64,000 nucleotides of DNA. Origin: Scortum barcoo (Eukaryota > Chordata > Actinopteri > Centrarchiformes > Terapontidae). The stretch's first letter is position 1; the number at the start of each line of letters is the position of its first letter. The stretch lies in NCBI GenBank assembly GCA_023238725.1, contig CM041547.1, positions 17,437,644 to 17,501,643 on the forward strand, read 5' to 3'. Below, piece by piece: positions 14,401 to 26,261 of the stretch. Under the pieces are notes generated by a model. It was not told the origin of the DNA, did no database searches, and was given only the letters and a program-made list of their open reading frames with translations. Both the position numbers and the translations under genes were made by a program.

Positions 14401-15279
14401 GTACACAATCACACACACACACACACACACAGCAGATTTATATCTACCTAGCTAAAGCCTACTGAGATACATGTTTGATATGGTTCAAATGTGATATAAG
14501 TGCGGTTAGATGTTGGCTGTCAGCGCTTTGTAACCAGATTAAGACAAAACCCCTTGTGTTTAAAGTGTCAAGTCAATACACACATAATACAGTGTGTGAT
14601 AATTATTTTCCACACCAGCCCCATTTATAATCTAAGAGATACTACCTCATGTCATATTTATGTTATAGATGTAATTCTTCCCATAGATGTACATAAGAGG
14701 ACCTCACATTCCACACATAGCTCATATTTTCTAAATCTGAAGCTTAAATGCTGCAAACTTGCCACAACTTAATTGATGCACTAGGCTATTCAAAAGCAGC
14801 TTCAATTGGATGAAACAGGTGGAATCACCACAATTTTGAGTGGTATTTAATGGTCACAGTCCTGAGTTTAAGGCCAAGCCAGCTGGAACTGGATCAATTA
14901 GCTCTGATTTGATAAGATAATAAAATGTGTCATCTTAACACTACTCAGTAATTACTGGGACCCTCATTTTCATAACTCACTTTGAAATGAGTAAATAATT
15001 AATTTACTCATTTTAAAGTGATGTTATAGTTCTTAATGACAGCAACACATTTGACCACTTAAATAGATGACAAATTGCCATACCTATCTGGGTAAAGATA
15101 TCCTCTTGACAGCTCTGCACTGTCGCTGCTTGAGTTAACTTGGGTTAATTTTAGCTTGGGTTGACAGAGTGACAGGAAAAGTCAGGTACATAGTAATTTG
15201 CTGCTTATAGGGTCTCTGAGACATGATCATTTAGAGTCAAGGCTTTTTTTCTGAAGTCCCAGCATCTCTCTTTCCATGA
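10401..15279. other. No gene recognised; low-complexity islands
   Basis: Contains GT/CA-type runs at 11,375, 12,183, 13,860, 14,274 and 14,410 and several A runs. Open frames over the runs are repeat-derived. Confidence 0.45.
11375..11418. repeat. (GT)n microsatellite
   Basis: About 44 bases of GT repeat, then a G run. Confidence 0.95.
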
Positions 15280-15700
15280 AACTACGTGGCCACAACATTC
15301 AACCCATATGTGACTGTTGAACATCTTTCATTACAAGTCCATGGTGAGGAACATGTTGCTTTAAAAGCCTCCACTCCCCTGGTGAAGCCTTTCACGAAAT
15401 GTTGGACCGTGGTTTCAGGGATTTTCTCCCATCCAGCCGCAGGAGCATCAGTGTCAGAGAAGTCAGGTCTTTTCACACCAAACAATGGCTCTAGCTCTGT
15501 GCAGTGCTGTGTTATTGTGTTGAAACAGCAACGGACATTCCCCAAACTGGTGCCAAAGCACTTCATTGTCTAGGAAACTAATGTTAAGATTAGGATTTTC
15601 CTTGATTGAATCTAAGGACGCCAGCCTAAACTACAAACAACAGCACTAAGCCAATGGTATGCCTCCATTTACAGTTAACCACCTTATGCTTCTCAGGATG
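15280..15700 (-). mobile_element. Tc1/mariner-type DNA transposon remnant
   Basis: The minus strand from about 15,566 encodes the C-terminal end of a Tc1-like transposase: ...AAGWEKIPETTVQHFVKGF, then RGVEAFKA, which mirrors the EWKQIP..FQHLVESLPRRVEA pattern of fish elements. The edge at 15,280 (ACTACGTGGCCACAAC) looks like a decayed terminal repeat. The 15,574-15,700 part reads as degraded upstream transposase. No full transposase. Confidence 0.65.
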
Positions 15701-18075
15701 ATCAGACTTCTATTCGATAGCAGGTGTAAATGCAACCAAGAGGCGTTAGAGAGGGGCTGAGGTCAGATGCATTTTTAGCCAGATGTTGAAAAGGTGTAAA
15801 TGCAATCAGTCTTTTCCACGAGGCATACATAATCTTCACTCTCCCCCTTGAATAATCTGTGTGGGTGAGGGAGAGATGCTCTGGGGGCGTATAAACGGTG
15901 CGACTTTGTGGTTTTTGCTCTGTCGAGCATATACCAGAGCGAGCTGTCATTTCAGCAGGTGAATATGATGGTTGCTGGTTAAGAATTAGAAGCCCATGTA
16001 TCCGTCAATCTAAGGTGGAGTACTGCCTCCTAATGACTGCCTTGCTCCCTTCATCACTATCTTCCTTTCATCTTTTATATCATTACCCAGCCTGTGCTCC
16101 GCTGCTTCTCTCACCTGACTTTTCCCCCATTTTCTGAGTGTGTGTATCTACATGATTACAGGGACTCCTCTGGATCAAGATGCAATGTGTTCCTGTTACT
16201 TTTTTCTTCATAGTTCAAGATATGTGTTTGTCATCATCTGAGATGTGCCTTCCCATAACTATTCTGAACATTTTTTTTACTTCCCCTGTATTTTCTTCTC
16301 TCTCTTTCATGCTGCAGAGAGCGGGTGGAAGGCGGAGTTGCCTAATTCATCCTCACACACATCAACCCTGTCAGGCTATAGGTGGTCGGCCGCGTGTTCT
16401 CACAGCGGCTGCTGCTGTTTCTGCTCTTGTAGTTTGTTGTTGAAGCTGTTATTTTAGCTTTCATTTGGATGGAACCTTCTGGGGATGGTGAGCTGAATCA
16501 AATATTCATGATAGCAAAGAAAGGAAACATCAAACTCCACAAGCCTACTTCCAGTGTGCACGCACACACTCACTGTGTGGTAGGGAATAGAGGAGGAGAT
16601 AAGTAAAATGTCCTTTTACAGTATTATTGAGTGTAATGCTTGATTTTAACCCCTGTATGTGAGGTGATTAGTCTTTTATACATTATATTACATTACATTA
16701 CATAATAGTCATTCAGTTAGTGTGGTTTATGAGTCTTGATGGGTGGTGGGTTGCAAGATATATGTTTGCTTTTACCCTCATGAAATAACCATTTTTCCTC
16801 CTGCATACGTGATAACTGGAATAATTTTGATGACAGTTTCAGTTTGCGATGGGCATGTTCCTTTTGTTCACTGTGGTGTCACAGACTTTGTTTTCTTAGC
16901 GAAACTGCAGAACTCAATCCACTGTGTATTATCTGTCAAGGAACCCAGCTTGACCTTTTGATATCCAAGTCCATGCCTCTTTGCTCAGAGAACCTGAAAA
17001 AATAAGGCTTTTAGATTGAACGTTTTACTTTTGAAAGCTCGCGTCTTGAAATATTAATGCTAAATCTTGTCAAACAAGGATGTTGCATTAACATTCTTAA
17101 CAGAGTCGTCCTCGTGGCCTGCTGCTGCCCACTAACTCTCTTTTTTCCCATGCTTTACTTTCTGAAAGTGGGGGTTATGGCAGGATTGAAATGGACCACC
17201 AGCCTATTGCCGGTGGCATCTAAAGAGCTCCATTTCAAAAATAAGCTACCGGCATGACAACAGAGAGGAGGGGATACTTTCAATAAATAAAAAGGCTCAT
17301 AAACCTAAACACATCTGAATACAATAGGCAGATCAAGAAGCGAGAACAAAAGCAAGTGTAGAAATCAGATGATTTTCAGTTTTATGTAAAATCATTGTTT
17401 TAATTTTAAACTTATTTTAGATTTCCAAGCTCTCTGCACTCTAATGAAGATGGGATGATATGGTGGGTTTTGACTATACATCATTAGTGTCATTAAACAG
17501 CATTTTAATCTATGATAGCCTTGCTAGTTTTTGTATAGTAACTTGATCCTCTCGTGGAAATGTGGGGGTGGATACATAAGCTCAGATAATATATAAGACA
17601 CAATACATTAAAGTTTGACATTTTGGTACAGAGGTTCAGTCTTTATGCTGAGACAACCTCACCCAGTTCTGGCCCCAGCTTTAAAGGCACTTCTGTGAGA
17701 TGACCTAAAACATCTTGTCTTGTAGCATCCCACTAATGTTTGTTGGAATATTTCTGGCCTGCGGAGCTCCGATTGGCTCAGCTGCAGCTGTCCGAGAGCA
17801 TAACACCAGATCTATTTGAATTCTTGAAAATGAGACCGGATTTGTGGGCAAAGATTCAGGGATCTGCAGGCAAGATTCAGAGGTCATAGAAAATAAGGTA
17901 GACAGATAATACCAGATTAAACATTACATTATTTTTTGCACAGAACTATGAACTTCCATTTTATTTTCTTTATGTAGATCAAATTTCATCTGAAGTCCAC
18001 CAGAATTATGATGTGATCCTATTTGCAGCTGATGGGTCTCCTGACATTCTCTCCGTCTTTCTGTCTCCCTCTTTA
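15701..18075. other. No gene recognised
   Basis: Open frames at 16,180-16,457 and 17,057-17,257 lack recognisable domains and good splice context. An ACATT-rich tract lies at 16,680-16,705. Confidence 0.45.
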
Positions 18076-18731
18076 GATTAGATTCAAGATTCAACTTTAT
18101 TGTCATTACACATGTATAAATACAGAGTAACGAAATGCAGTTTAGCATCTAATCAGAAGTGCAAAGAAGCAGCAAGTGCATTATAAATAGTATGTAGAGT
18201 ATGAACAGTATGTACAGGTAAGTAAGGTATCTAGTATACAGAAACTATATAGATATGATATGAACAATATATATATACAGGTGTGCTATACTAATATACA
18301 GAAGGGCTATATTAATATACAGATACAGTGAAAGGATGGATATGAATATGAACAAGTATGTACAAGAACAGAGATGGATGTGAACACTATATACAGGTAT
18401 GTATACACAATTATGTGGTGGGACAACAGGGGCGCAATGACAGTGGGACAATGTAGGGGTGTGGAGGAGTTTGGGGTGTGGGAGGGTGTGGGGGATCAGA
18501 GGGGGACAGAGTTCAATAGAGAAACAGCTGTAGGGAAAAAGCTGTTCCTAAACCTGCTGGTTTTAGTTCTGGAGGCTCCTGTAACGCTTCCTGGAGGGCA
18601 GTAGCTTGAAAAAGAGTATGTCCAGGATGAGAGGAGTCCTTAAGAATGCTACGTGCCCATTCGTAGACATCGCTTCTTCTGGACGTCCTCTATGGCAGGA
18701 AGTGGAGTCTTTGTGATGCGTTGGGCGGTTT

Positions 18732-19935
18732 TCACCACCCTCTGCAGTGCCTTGCGGTCCGCATGACAGAGCAGTTCCCATACCAGACTGTGATGCAGTT
18801 GGTTAGGATACTCTCTATCGCACACCGGTAAAAGTTGCCCAGAATGGCAGTGGACAGGTGGTTCTTCTTCAGTGTCCTCAAGAAGAACAGGCGCTGATGG
18901 GCCTTCTTAATCAGGCTGGAGGTGTTTGCAGTCCATGAAAGGTTCTCTGAGATGTGGATCCCCAGGAACTTGAAACTGGAGACATCGTTCAACAGCCATG
19001 CCGTTGATGTGGATGGGATCATGTGTCTCCCTTTTCACCTTCCTGAAGTCCACAATGAGCTCCTTAGTTTTGTTGGTGTTAAGGAGCAGGTTATTGTCAG
19101 CACACCATGTAGCTAAGTGCTCGACCTCTGCCCTGTAGTGTGACTCATCATTATCACTGATGAGTCCAATCACCGTGATGTCATCTGCAAACTTTGTGAT
19201 GGAGTTGGATCCATACATAGGCCTGCAGTCATGGGTGAAGAGGGAGTAGAGGAACGGGCTCAGCACACAGCCCTGTGGTGTGCCAGTGTTGAGTGTGATG
19301 GTGGAGGAGCAGTTGTGGCCTGACTTGACATGCTGAGGTCTGTTGGTCAGAAAGTCCATAATCCAGTAGCGGAGGGGGGTGCTGATTCCAAGATCCCCAA
19401 GTTTAGTGATTAGCTTGGAGGGAATAACTGTGTTGAATGCCGAGCTGAAATCAACAAACAGCATTCTTGCGTAAGTGTTCTTGTTCTCCAGGTGTGAGAG
19501 TACACAGTGCAGCGCTGTAGATACAGCATCCTCTGTGCTCCTATTGCTTTGGTAGGCAAATTGGTGTGGGTCCAGTGTGGGGGGCAGGCATGTCTTGAGG
19601 TGTGCCAGGACCAGCCGCTCAAAGCACTTCATCACAATGGGTGTGAGTGCTACGGGGCGGTAGTCATTCAGGCACGTCGGAGAGGAGTGTTTCGGCACTG
19701 GCACAATGGAGGTGGTCTTGAAGCACGCTGGTACTGCTGTCTGGGCAAGTGACAGGTTGAAGATGTCCGTAAAGACCCCTGCAAGCTGCTCAGCACAAGC
19801 TCTGAGCACACGTCCCGGAATGCCATCAGGGCCAGCAGCCTTGCGTGCGTTGATTTGGCTCAGTGCATTTTGAACGTCTGTGGGGGAGAGTGTGAGGGTC
19901 TGGTGATAATCAGAGGGTTTGGGTTTGATAGTCAT
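18732..19935 (-). pseudogene. LINE reverse transcriptase ORF, frameshifted
   Basis: The long frame 19935-18907 covers most of the RT domain with an intact FADD motif. A frameshift near 19,000 moves the reading to the frame ending at 18732 (LIKKAHQRLFFLRTLKKNHL). The lost 5' end and the frameshift make the copy inactive. Not a host gene. Confidence 0.85.
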
Positions 19936-19955
19936 GGTTTGGGTTTGATAGTCAT
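19916..19955. repeat. 20-bp perfect tandem duplication within the LINE
   Basis: GGTTTGGGTTTGATAGTCAT occurs twice in direct succession (19916-19935, 19936-19955), disrupting the 5' part of the RT reading frame. Confidence 0.9.
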
Positions 19956-20248
19956 GTCCTTGTTGTCCTTGTCAAAACGGGCGTAGAAGTCATTCAGCTC
20001 ACTTCACTCTGCATGGATGTGTGAAGCATAAATGTGTGCAGGTGACCTGTCCTCCTTTTTAATTATGAATACGGCCTATATTACAGCCTAATGCAGCAGC
20101 AATAGATTAACCGTGGCAGTGAAAATCAAATTTGTATTTCCAGTGGTTCATATGGCTCACTGGGTGGCTGTAAAAACTGAAGTGGAGCCTGAAGCCTGGT
20201 GCATGCTTAGAAGAAAGACCATTTCCTGTTCCATGCACACACATGCAG

Positions 20249-20275
20249 ACACACACACACACACACACACACACA
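20249..20275. repeat. (AC)n microsatellite
   Basis: 27 bases of AC repeat. An unrelated T-rich tract lies at 20,369-20,400. Confidence 0.95.
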
Positions 20276-20837
20276 TTTACATGCAAGCTCAAAACACATT
20301 AGTTATATACACAACCTCTGGATTCATAATTTCCCCCAAACGACTGAGGCTTTTTAGCAAATTGCTTTTTCTTTTTTTTTTTCTTTTTTTTTTTTTTTTA
20401 ATAATTATATCTGCCTGTGTTAAATTGCTCCAGAGGCTGAATGGAAGGGATGCAAGAACAAAAAGAAGTTTGATTCAAAATTAGTTGGACGTGACTTACT
20501 CAGCAGCTAAATGATGTATGCTATGTGAAAACATGTGTTACAGTTACTGTAAATGCTGCATTGCTCTTAAACACATGGCGACATGTAAAAACACACACAC
20601 ACGCATCAGCACACTCCCCTCACACAACTCCTCACCTGTCTCTACTGTGTGCACGACGTGATCAAGTCACACACACAAGAGTAAGACTGCAGAATACAAA
20701 CATAATGTATGTCTAATTGACAAAACATGAGAGGAAGTTTGTAATACCTCCACTTATGGCCAGCCGTGCACAAACACAAATGTTTCATCCAAACACTCAA
20801 AGTAGTGTACTGGCCATTTTAAGTTGGATTAAAGCAT

Positions 20838-20883
20838 CTCTCTTTTCACATCCAAGCCAGAGCACTTGGATGTGAAAAGAGAG
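20838..20883. repeat. Perfect 19-bp inverted repeat with 8-nt loop
   Basis: CTCTCTTTTCACATCCAAG (20838-20856), loop CCAGAGCA, then its exact complement CTTGGATGTGAAAAGAGAG (20865-20883). Pairing stops immediately outside. Confidence 0.9.
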
Positions 20884-21194
20884 GAAGAGATAATGACAGA
20901 GGGAGGAAGAGGAATATGTAAGAGGGCACTGTGTGTGTGTGTGTGTGTGTGTGTGGCTGGGGATCACTTCGAAGAACCCTAAAAGAGAGAGAGAGAGAGA
21001 GACAGAGAGAGATAACAGTAAGTTTAAAGCAACAACTATAAAAGATTGATGCGCTGCTTATTCAGTTGCCAGTAGCTGCTGTGGCCATCAAAACCCTCCC
21101 AAATCATGTTTGACTGCCCAGTAAACAGAGAATAAGACTACCTGGGCTAAATCTGCGAATGCGACATGTAAAAACTGTGTGTTTCCAGGGCCTG

Positions 21195-21480
21195 TTTTCA
21201 GGTAGTTTTCTGAACGTTCACACTGAAGCGAATACTTTGACATTTTGGAAAAGATCTCTGTTCGCTTTCTTGCCAATGTCCAGATTAGAAGATCGATACC
21301 ACACTCACCTGTGCTCGGTCTGCACAGTGAATTTAAAGCTACAGCGAGCAGCCAATTAGCCTAGCTTAGCATAGAGAGAAACAAAGAAATAAAGGAAAAA
21401 CAGCCAGCCTGGCTCTCTCAATGATAATGAAATCCAACAGCGAGTTTAACAAGATAAAAGTTCACTAATTAATACACTTT
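21195..21480. repeat. Teleost dispersed repeat (CGACATTTTGGG family), copy 1
   Basis: Contains TTTGACATTTTGGAAAAGA, TTCGCTTTCTTGCC, AGATCGATACCACACTC, GCCAATTAGCCTAGCTTAGC and CAGCCAGCCTGGCTC in the order known for a very common non-autonomous fish repeat. Recognised from memory of the motif order. Confidence 0.6.
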
Positions 21481-21568
21481 ATCAGCAAAATAGCAACCAA
21501 AATGGCGTGACCAAGAAGTTACTGCGCCCAGCCAAGGGTTAACAAACAATACCTATTGTCAGACTCAA

Positions 21569-21970
21569 TTAAAGACGTAGTTCGACATTTTGGGAAAGAC
21601 TGTCATTGGCTTCCTTTCTAAGAGATAGATGAAAAGGTTATATTAATTTCTATATTAAGTTTTAAGCTATCACCTGCAGATGGTTAGCGTAGCTTAGCAA
21701 GACTGGAAACGGAAACAGCTAGCCTGGCTCTGTCTGAAGTTAACTAAATCTGCCCTTTAGCACTTCTAATTAACAAGTTATTGCTTATAATGCATTTGTT
21801 TAACCCATGAAAAAACTGAAAAGGGGTCAATAGTGGTTTTATAAGAGATTATGTAGCTCTTTCCCCCATTTCTTGTGCTAAGCTAATTGGTGCTGGTCGT
21901 GGCTTCAAATTGAATGGACGGACACTAGAGTGGTATCGATCTTATCTAACTGTAATGAAAAACGTTTACT
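21569..21970. repeat. Teleost dispersed repeat (CGACATTTTGGG family), copy 2
   Basis: Starts ATTAAAGACGTAGTTCGACA and continues TTTTGGGAAAG, then GGTTAGCGTAGCTTAGCAAG, GACTGGAAACGG and AACAGCTAGCCTGGCTCTG. Same orientation and family as the copy about 370 bp upstream. Confidence 0.65.
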
Positions 21971-23542
21971 TGTATTTCCCAGTATTGTTTTATGACACCT
22001 AAATTGCTTCTTCTTTTTTGTCTCTTGGTCAGCAAAAAAAACTAAATTGTGCACCACAGCCAACATCTGGAAAAGAGCGAAGGGTGAAAGAGAAACAGTC
22101 CGGTTATACTGCTGAGTTTCAGATCATTAAACCTCCATTCAGACCTGCTTGACAATTTTAAGACAACAGAACTCATCACTTGCTTCTTCTCATCTACACG
22201 TTTCTATTGTTTTCTATTGTAAGGGGTTTTCATTTAGCTGTGGCTTCTAAATACCACCTAAATGTTACCCCAAGGCAAACACTTACTACTGTGCTGCTGC
22301 TCCGAGATGTCGATCACATCGCTATTTTATGATTGCCAAGCCGCCTGACAAAATAAACGTAAATACAGCCTGATACAAACACCTGTGTTGTGTGATTGGC
22401 TGTAATGGCATTTCAAATGAGCAATTCGGAGAAACTTGACAGGCCTTCCTCCTCCTATCGCCTGCCCCCAAACTGGAAAGATGCATCTGGGAGTCGTTTT
22501 CCCGCCCCACTCCTCTCACTTTGCGCACCACCTGCCATTGCAAATGTAACAATTTGCAAGAACTGAGCTTCAACGTATACACCAGGCAGTGAGCAACAGT
22601 TGCAAACGAGCCTTTTCAGAGGGCTCTTGGGATGACGGTGTCAGTTTGTTGGTCTGCTTGCTAGTCCAACAGTTTTGTCCAGAGTGAAACATCTCAATGG
22701 TTAACTGTTTGCTAAACCCCCCTGAGTCACTGCTGTCCGTCACGTTTTCCATTCACATAATACAGTTTCCAGTAATAAAAGCAGCAGATTTACCTCTGTC
22801 AATCTTCAGTTTAGTAATTTTTTAAACATTAGGTTCAGAGAGAGGTAGACTAAAGCACGCCTCTCACACTCCTGTTGATTTTTTTATGTTTACAGCTGCC
22901 ATAATAAAGCCAGGAAATATTATATGTCGGCTGTGCTAATAGTGAACAAGGCTTTCTCTTTGTCATGTAAACCCATACATGAATGTGGAGTGGTTAGTTA
23001 ATTAAATGCTCCTCAACTTTGGAAGTACCACTTGCGTATGTGCGCTAGGTAGCCTGGCATGTTATCGTTTCCAATTTACATTAGAGCAGCCAAACACACG
23101 GTTTAATCCATTAATTGCATTGCATCCCTGTACACCGCTTCAGCACGCAGGAAAATCCACAGCTCGATAGTCCTGCCGTGCTCTGTTTCGGCTACCAAGG
23201 CAGATGATTGAGCAATTGCAACCTCCAGGGACATTCACGGTACCCAGATGATTTTGGTGGTCCTGTAACTTTTTTCTAACCTTCTAAAACTGTTGATACG
23301 CCCTGACCTTTGCAACATATGGGCAAATCAAGAATATGAATAAATAATATGCATAACTAATCTCAAACAGAAGGTGACTCATGCGTGAAGGATTTGGTCC
23401 TGTCTTTTCTAAAAGGATGCTTAGCTCCATTTATTGTTTGTGTATTTTTTCGGTGTGTGTGTGTGTCCATGTGCTTTCACCAAGGTCCCCGTTTTCTTGA
23501 GGTATTGTTACACATGATGTATAAATGATGTAAGAATGACTT

Positions 23543-23606
<64 letters not shown>

Positions 23607-24045
23607 CTTAAACCATTTGAATGCATTGAGAATTTAAACAAGCTGCATTCTTTCAGGAAAAAAAATCACCTACAGGAAGCCACAGAAATGCCTTGAAATG
23701 TCATTTTATACAAATACACACACATAAACAGACATGCCAGCACCATCAGCTGGCCTGTTCTGCCATATCCTGTTAAGCACCCCCCTCTAGTGTTACACCA
23801 TAAGAATGCAGTGGCAGTGGCGCAAAGTGTGAAGTGCTGCAGGGCCGTGTGAGATCAGGCTGTATCATCTCATCTTCCCGTCTGTCCATTTGTCTGTCAG
23901 GCATGCTATGTGACATGTCACCAGTCCTACATATACCGGCTGATGACTTTGTGTTGCCCTGTGGAGGTGAAAAGCTTCTGTACTGTGAAAAAAGTGTGAA
24001 AGTGTAACTGTAAAATACAACCTCTGGTATTTATTTAGGTAAGGT
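21971..24045. other. No gene recognised
   Basis: Mixed sequence with the compound TA/CA microsatellite. 22,620-22,710 faintly resembles another common fish repeat (CCAGAGTGAAACATCTCAA). No exons seen. Confidence 0.4.
23543..23607. repeat. Compound (TA)n(CA)n(TA)n microsatellite
   Basis: 65 bases of continuous alternating pyrimidine and purine: short TA run, CA run of about 13 units, then a TA run. Confidence 0.95.
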
Positions 24046-24378
24046 TTTTTTTTTTTTTTTAGAACACCCTTTATTAGTCCCCTCATGGGGAAATTTACAT
24101 TTACACTCTGTTATTACATCTTTACATATGCAATACACACACGCACATGCAAACTGGTGGAGAGATGCCAGAGTGAAGGGGGCTGCCCTCTTGAAGCGTG
24201 CCCCGAGCAGGTTTTGGGGTTCGGTGCCTTGCTCAAGGGCACCTCGGCAGTGCTCAGCAGGTGAACTGGCACCTCTCCAGCTACCAGTCCACCTCCATGA
24301 AGACTGGTCCGTGGGGACTTGAACCAGCAACCCTCTGGTTCCCAAGCCAAGTCCCCACAGACTGAGCTACTGAATGCT
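24046..24378 (-). mobile_element. tRNA-derived SINE with L2-type LINE tail
   Basis: On the minus strand a tRNA-like head has an A-box-like TAGCTCAGTCTGTGG (24355-24369) and a perfect B box GGTTCAAGTCC (24315-24325). A body including CTTGAGCAAGGCACC (frequent in fish SINEs) follows, then the tail TTTCCCCATGAGGGGACTAATAAAGG and an A run. The tail resembles that of the LINE ending at 28,183, so that LINE group probably mobilised it. Class resembles V-SINE-like fish elements; family name not certain. Confidence 0.8.
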
Positions 24379-25299
24379 ACTGAAGCAATCATATGGAAGA
24401 ACAAAATTATAGAGGTGTTTCGGAAAATGTTTCACCTATTGCCTCAAAAACAAAAACCTAATAAAACACAGGCTCAACAGTGATGTGATTGTTAAATATT
24501 TGTTTGATACTGTAAGAACTATTGCCTATTAAATGTAAACAGTTTAAGTTTCATTCATGCTCTTGTAAAAAGAGTTCCAAACTATGCCATGCTTAAATTT
24601 GACATACCGGGCAGATATGAGGTCAGTATCAGCTCAGTGACAAAGTGAAGGAGAGTATTTGTGTCACTGTGTGTGTGTGTGTGTGTGTGTGTGCATTCAG
24701 TATACTTGAATGAAGTGTGAACCTCCATGTGGCAAAAATGTGAAAGTCATTGTGAGTGTGTAAGTCTCTCCAAATATGCCAAACCTGTGTGTGTGTTCAT
24801 ATCTGTGTGCACATGTGCATTTATCTTTGAGGCGTGTGCGCGTCAGTGCACCTCGAAGTGAGCTGCGCTAACAAGGCTCCCGCTCTGCTGACAAGTGAGA
24901 GCAACAAGGGGAGAAACATAAGGTGATAAAACAAACAGCAGAGGGCACAATCCCCATGTGTGTCACAGAGCTGACAGAAGGCTCCACAAACTGCTTTAAT
25001 GCTGTCAAACCTAGTTTCAACGCTCGCGCCCGCCAATCCACCACCACACACGCACATTTGCAGGAATTTGATCTCTTACTTTGGCAAAGGCAGGAGAAAG
25101 TGGCAAGGCGCAGGTAAAATAGGTAAAAGTGGAAACACTATCAGATTACACTAACAAACTAACACAAGCCAAGACATGTAAAATCAAGTTATTTCTAGAG
25201 TTATTCCCTGCAGTTGCATCTGCTGAGTTTATGTTCGATAGCTGATAATTGCTTGGGTGTCTAGGGAGTGACATATTTGAGCAACCAGCTTTACCAGCT

Positions 25300-25330
25300 T
25301 ATTATTATTATATTATTATTATTATTATTA
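25300..25330. repeat. (ATT)n microsatellite
   Basis: Trinucleotide repeat with one interruption, directly next to the 13-bp inverted repeat. Confidence 0.9.
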
Positions 25331-25358
25331 GAGAGTTCATATTATTATGAACTCTCTA
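25329..25358. repeat. 13-bp perfect inverted repeat with 4-nt loop
   Basis: TAGAGAGTTCATA, loop TTAT, TATGAACTCTCTA. It sits directly after an (ATT)n tract and near a long (TA)n run, a region prone to secondary structure. Confidence 0.85.
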
Positions 25359-25448
25359 AAACTGATCTTTTGATTTATTCTCTACAGTCTGTACAGTTTG
25401 ACACAATAATAGAGAATATCTTTTTAATACCTTTTTGTAAAAAAAAAA

Positions 25449-25456
25449 ATATATAT

Positions 25457-25506
<50 letters not shown>
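25449..25506. repeat. (TA)n microsatellite
   Basis: 58 bases of TA repeat with one AA interruption, following a nine-base A run. Confidence 0.95.
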
Positions 25507-25510
<4 letters not shown>

Positions 25511-26261
25511 GGTGTTGTTTCTTGCTTCACTACGATTGGCTTCCTTTGTGCTCATATGCCTGCCCCTTAAAATGGGCTTTTCAATGGTGAACACCTAAAT
25601 GTCCACTTTCAGATTTGCAGATAAATGAGAAAACTGCCTTTTAGTGAGAAACTCTAGACCAAAGATCCAACATTTAACTAAAGGAACAAGAAAAAAAAAA
25701 TTAAGTTGAAGGGAACCACCATTTTATTTTTCAGTAGATATCAACACTAAATTGTCTCTTCTATACCCATGTTTGTCAAAGTTTGTGTGTTGTGCAGTGG
25801 AATATGAATGCTATGGGAGGCAGAAAGCCGGACAGTGGTTATCTACACACATTCGTAATAACTGTAACCATCCCTCCTTATCTGCTCCTTTTTATCTGTA
25901 CATGCATACAGTAAGAAAAACGCTGCTCTGCTCTTTTTTATTGAACTTTATTCAAATTAGACAAAGAAAATTCACTTTATTGCACATTCTCCCATCTGTG
26001 CTTCTTCCTCACCATGACACTCACATTCTGTACATCCTGTATATGTTTGCCTGTACCCAAAGGTAAACATAAAAAAATAATAACAAACTGATATTCAATA
26101 GGCAGGGAAGAAGAGTGTCTTACTGTGGTTTCACTTTTACCACTGGTTTTACTCCACATTTCAACAAAATATCAGAGGTGCAAAGGTCAAGGTCAGGTCA
26201 AAATTGACTTTATATTTGGCCTGAATCTGGTTTCTTCTCCTGTCAAGACGATAAAAATGGT

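Larger units (their letters stand above)
18076..20000 (-). mobile_element. 5'-truncated LINE with reverse transcriptase (CR1/L2/Rex1 group)
   Basis: About 1.9 kb on the minus strand. Coding starts inside the reverse transcriptase ORF (ELNDFYARFDKDN at the 5' edge) and runs through KAAGPDGIPGR, NDYRPVALTPIVMKCFERL, FVDFSSAFNT, TPQGCVLSPFLYSLF and the catalytic FADD box (KFADDITVIG), then FLGIHISENLSWT. The 3' tail ACAATAAAGTTGAATCTTGAATC ends at 18,076. FADD instead of YADD is typical of the Jockey-superfamily CR1/L2/Rex1 group. A different family from the 3.5- and 26-kb copies, judged by the tail. Confidence 0.88.

Noticed and set aside
16180..16457. Plus-strand frames of 70-87 codons
   Set aside because: Two overlapping frames, hydrophobic composition only from T-rich DNA; no homologous feature seen.
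20838..20883. microRNA gene
   Set aside because: Stem of 19 bp and loop of 8 nt are too short for a typical precursor; kept only as an inverted repeat.
24315..24369. Functional tRNA gene
   Set aside because: Only A- and B-box-like sequences remain and the 3' half does not form a tRNA; it is a SINE head.
24031..24404. Open frames of about 100 codons
   Set aside because: They lie within the tRNA-derived SINE.
23543..25506. Repeat clusters considered as CRISPR-like arrays
   Set aside because: They are di- and trinucleotide microsatellites without regular unique spacers; the genome is eukaryotic.
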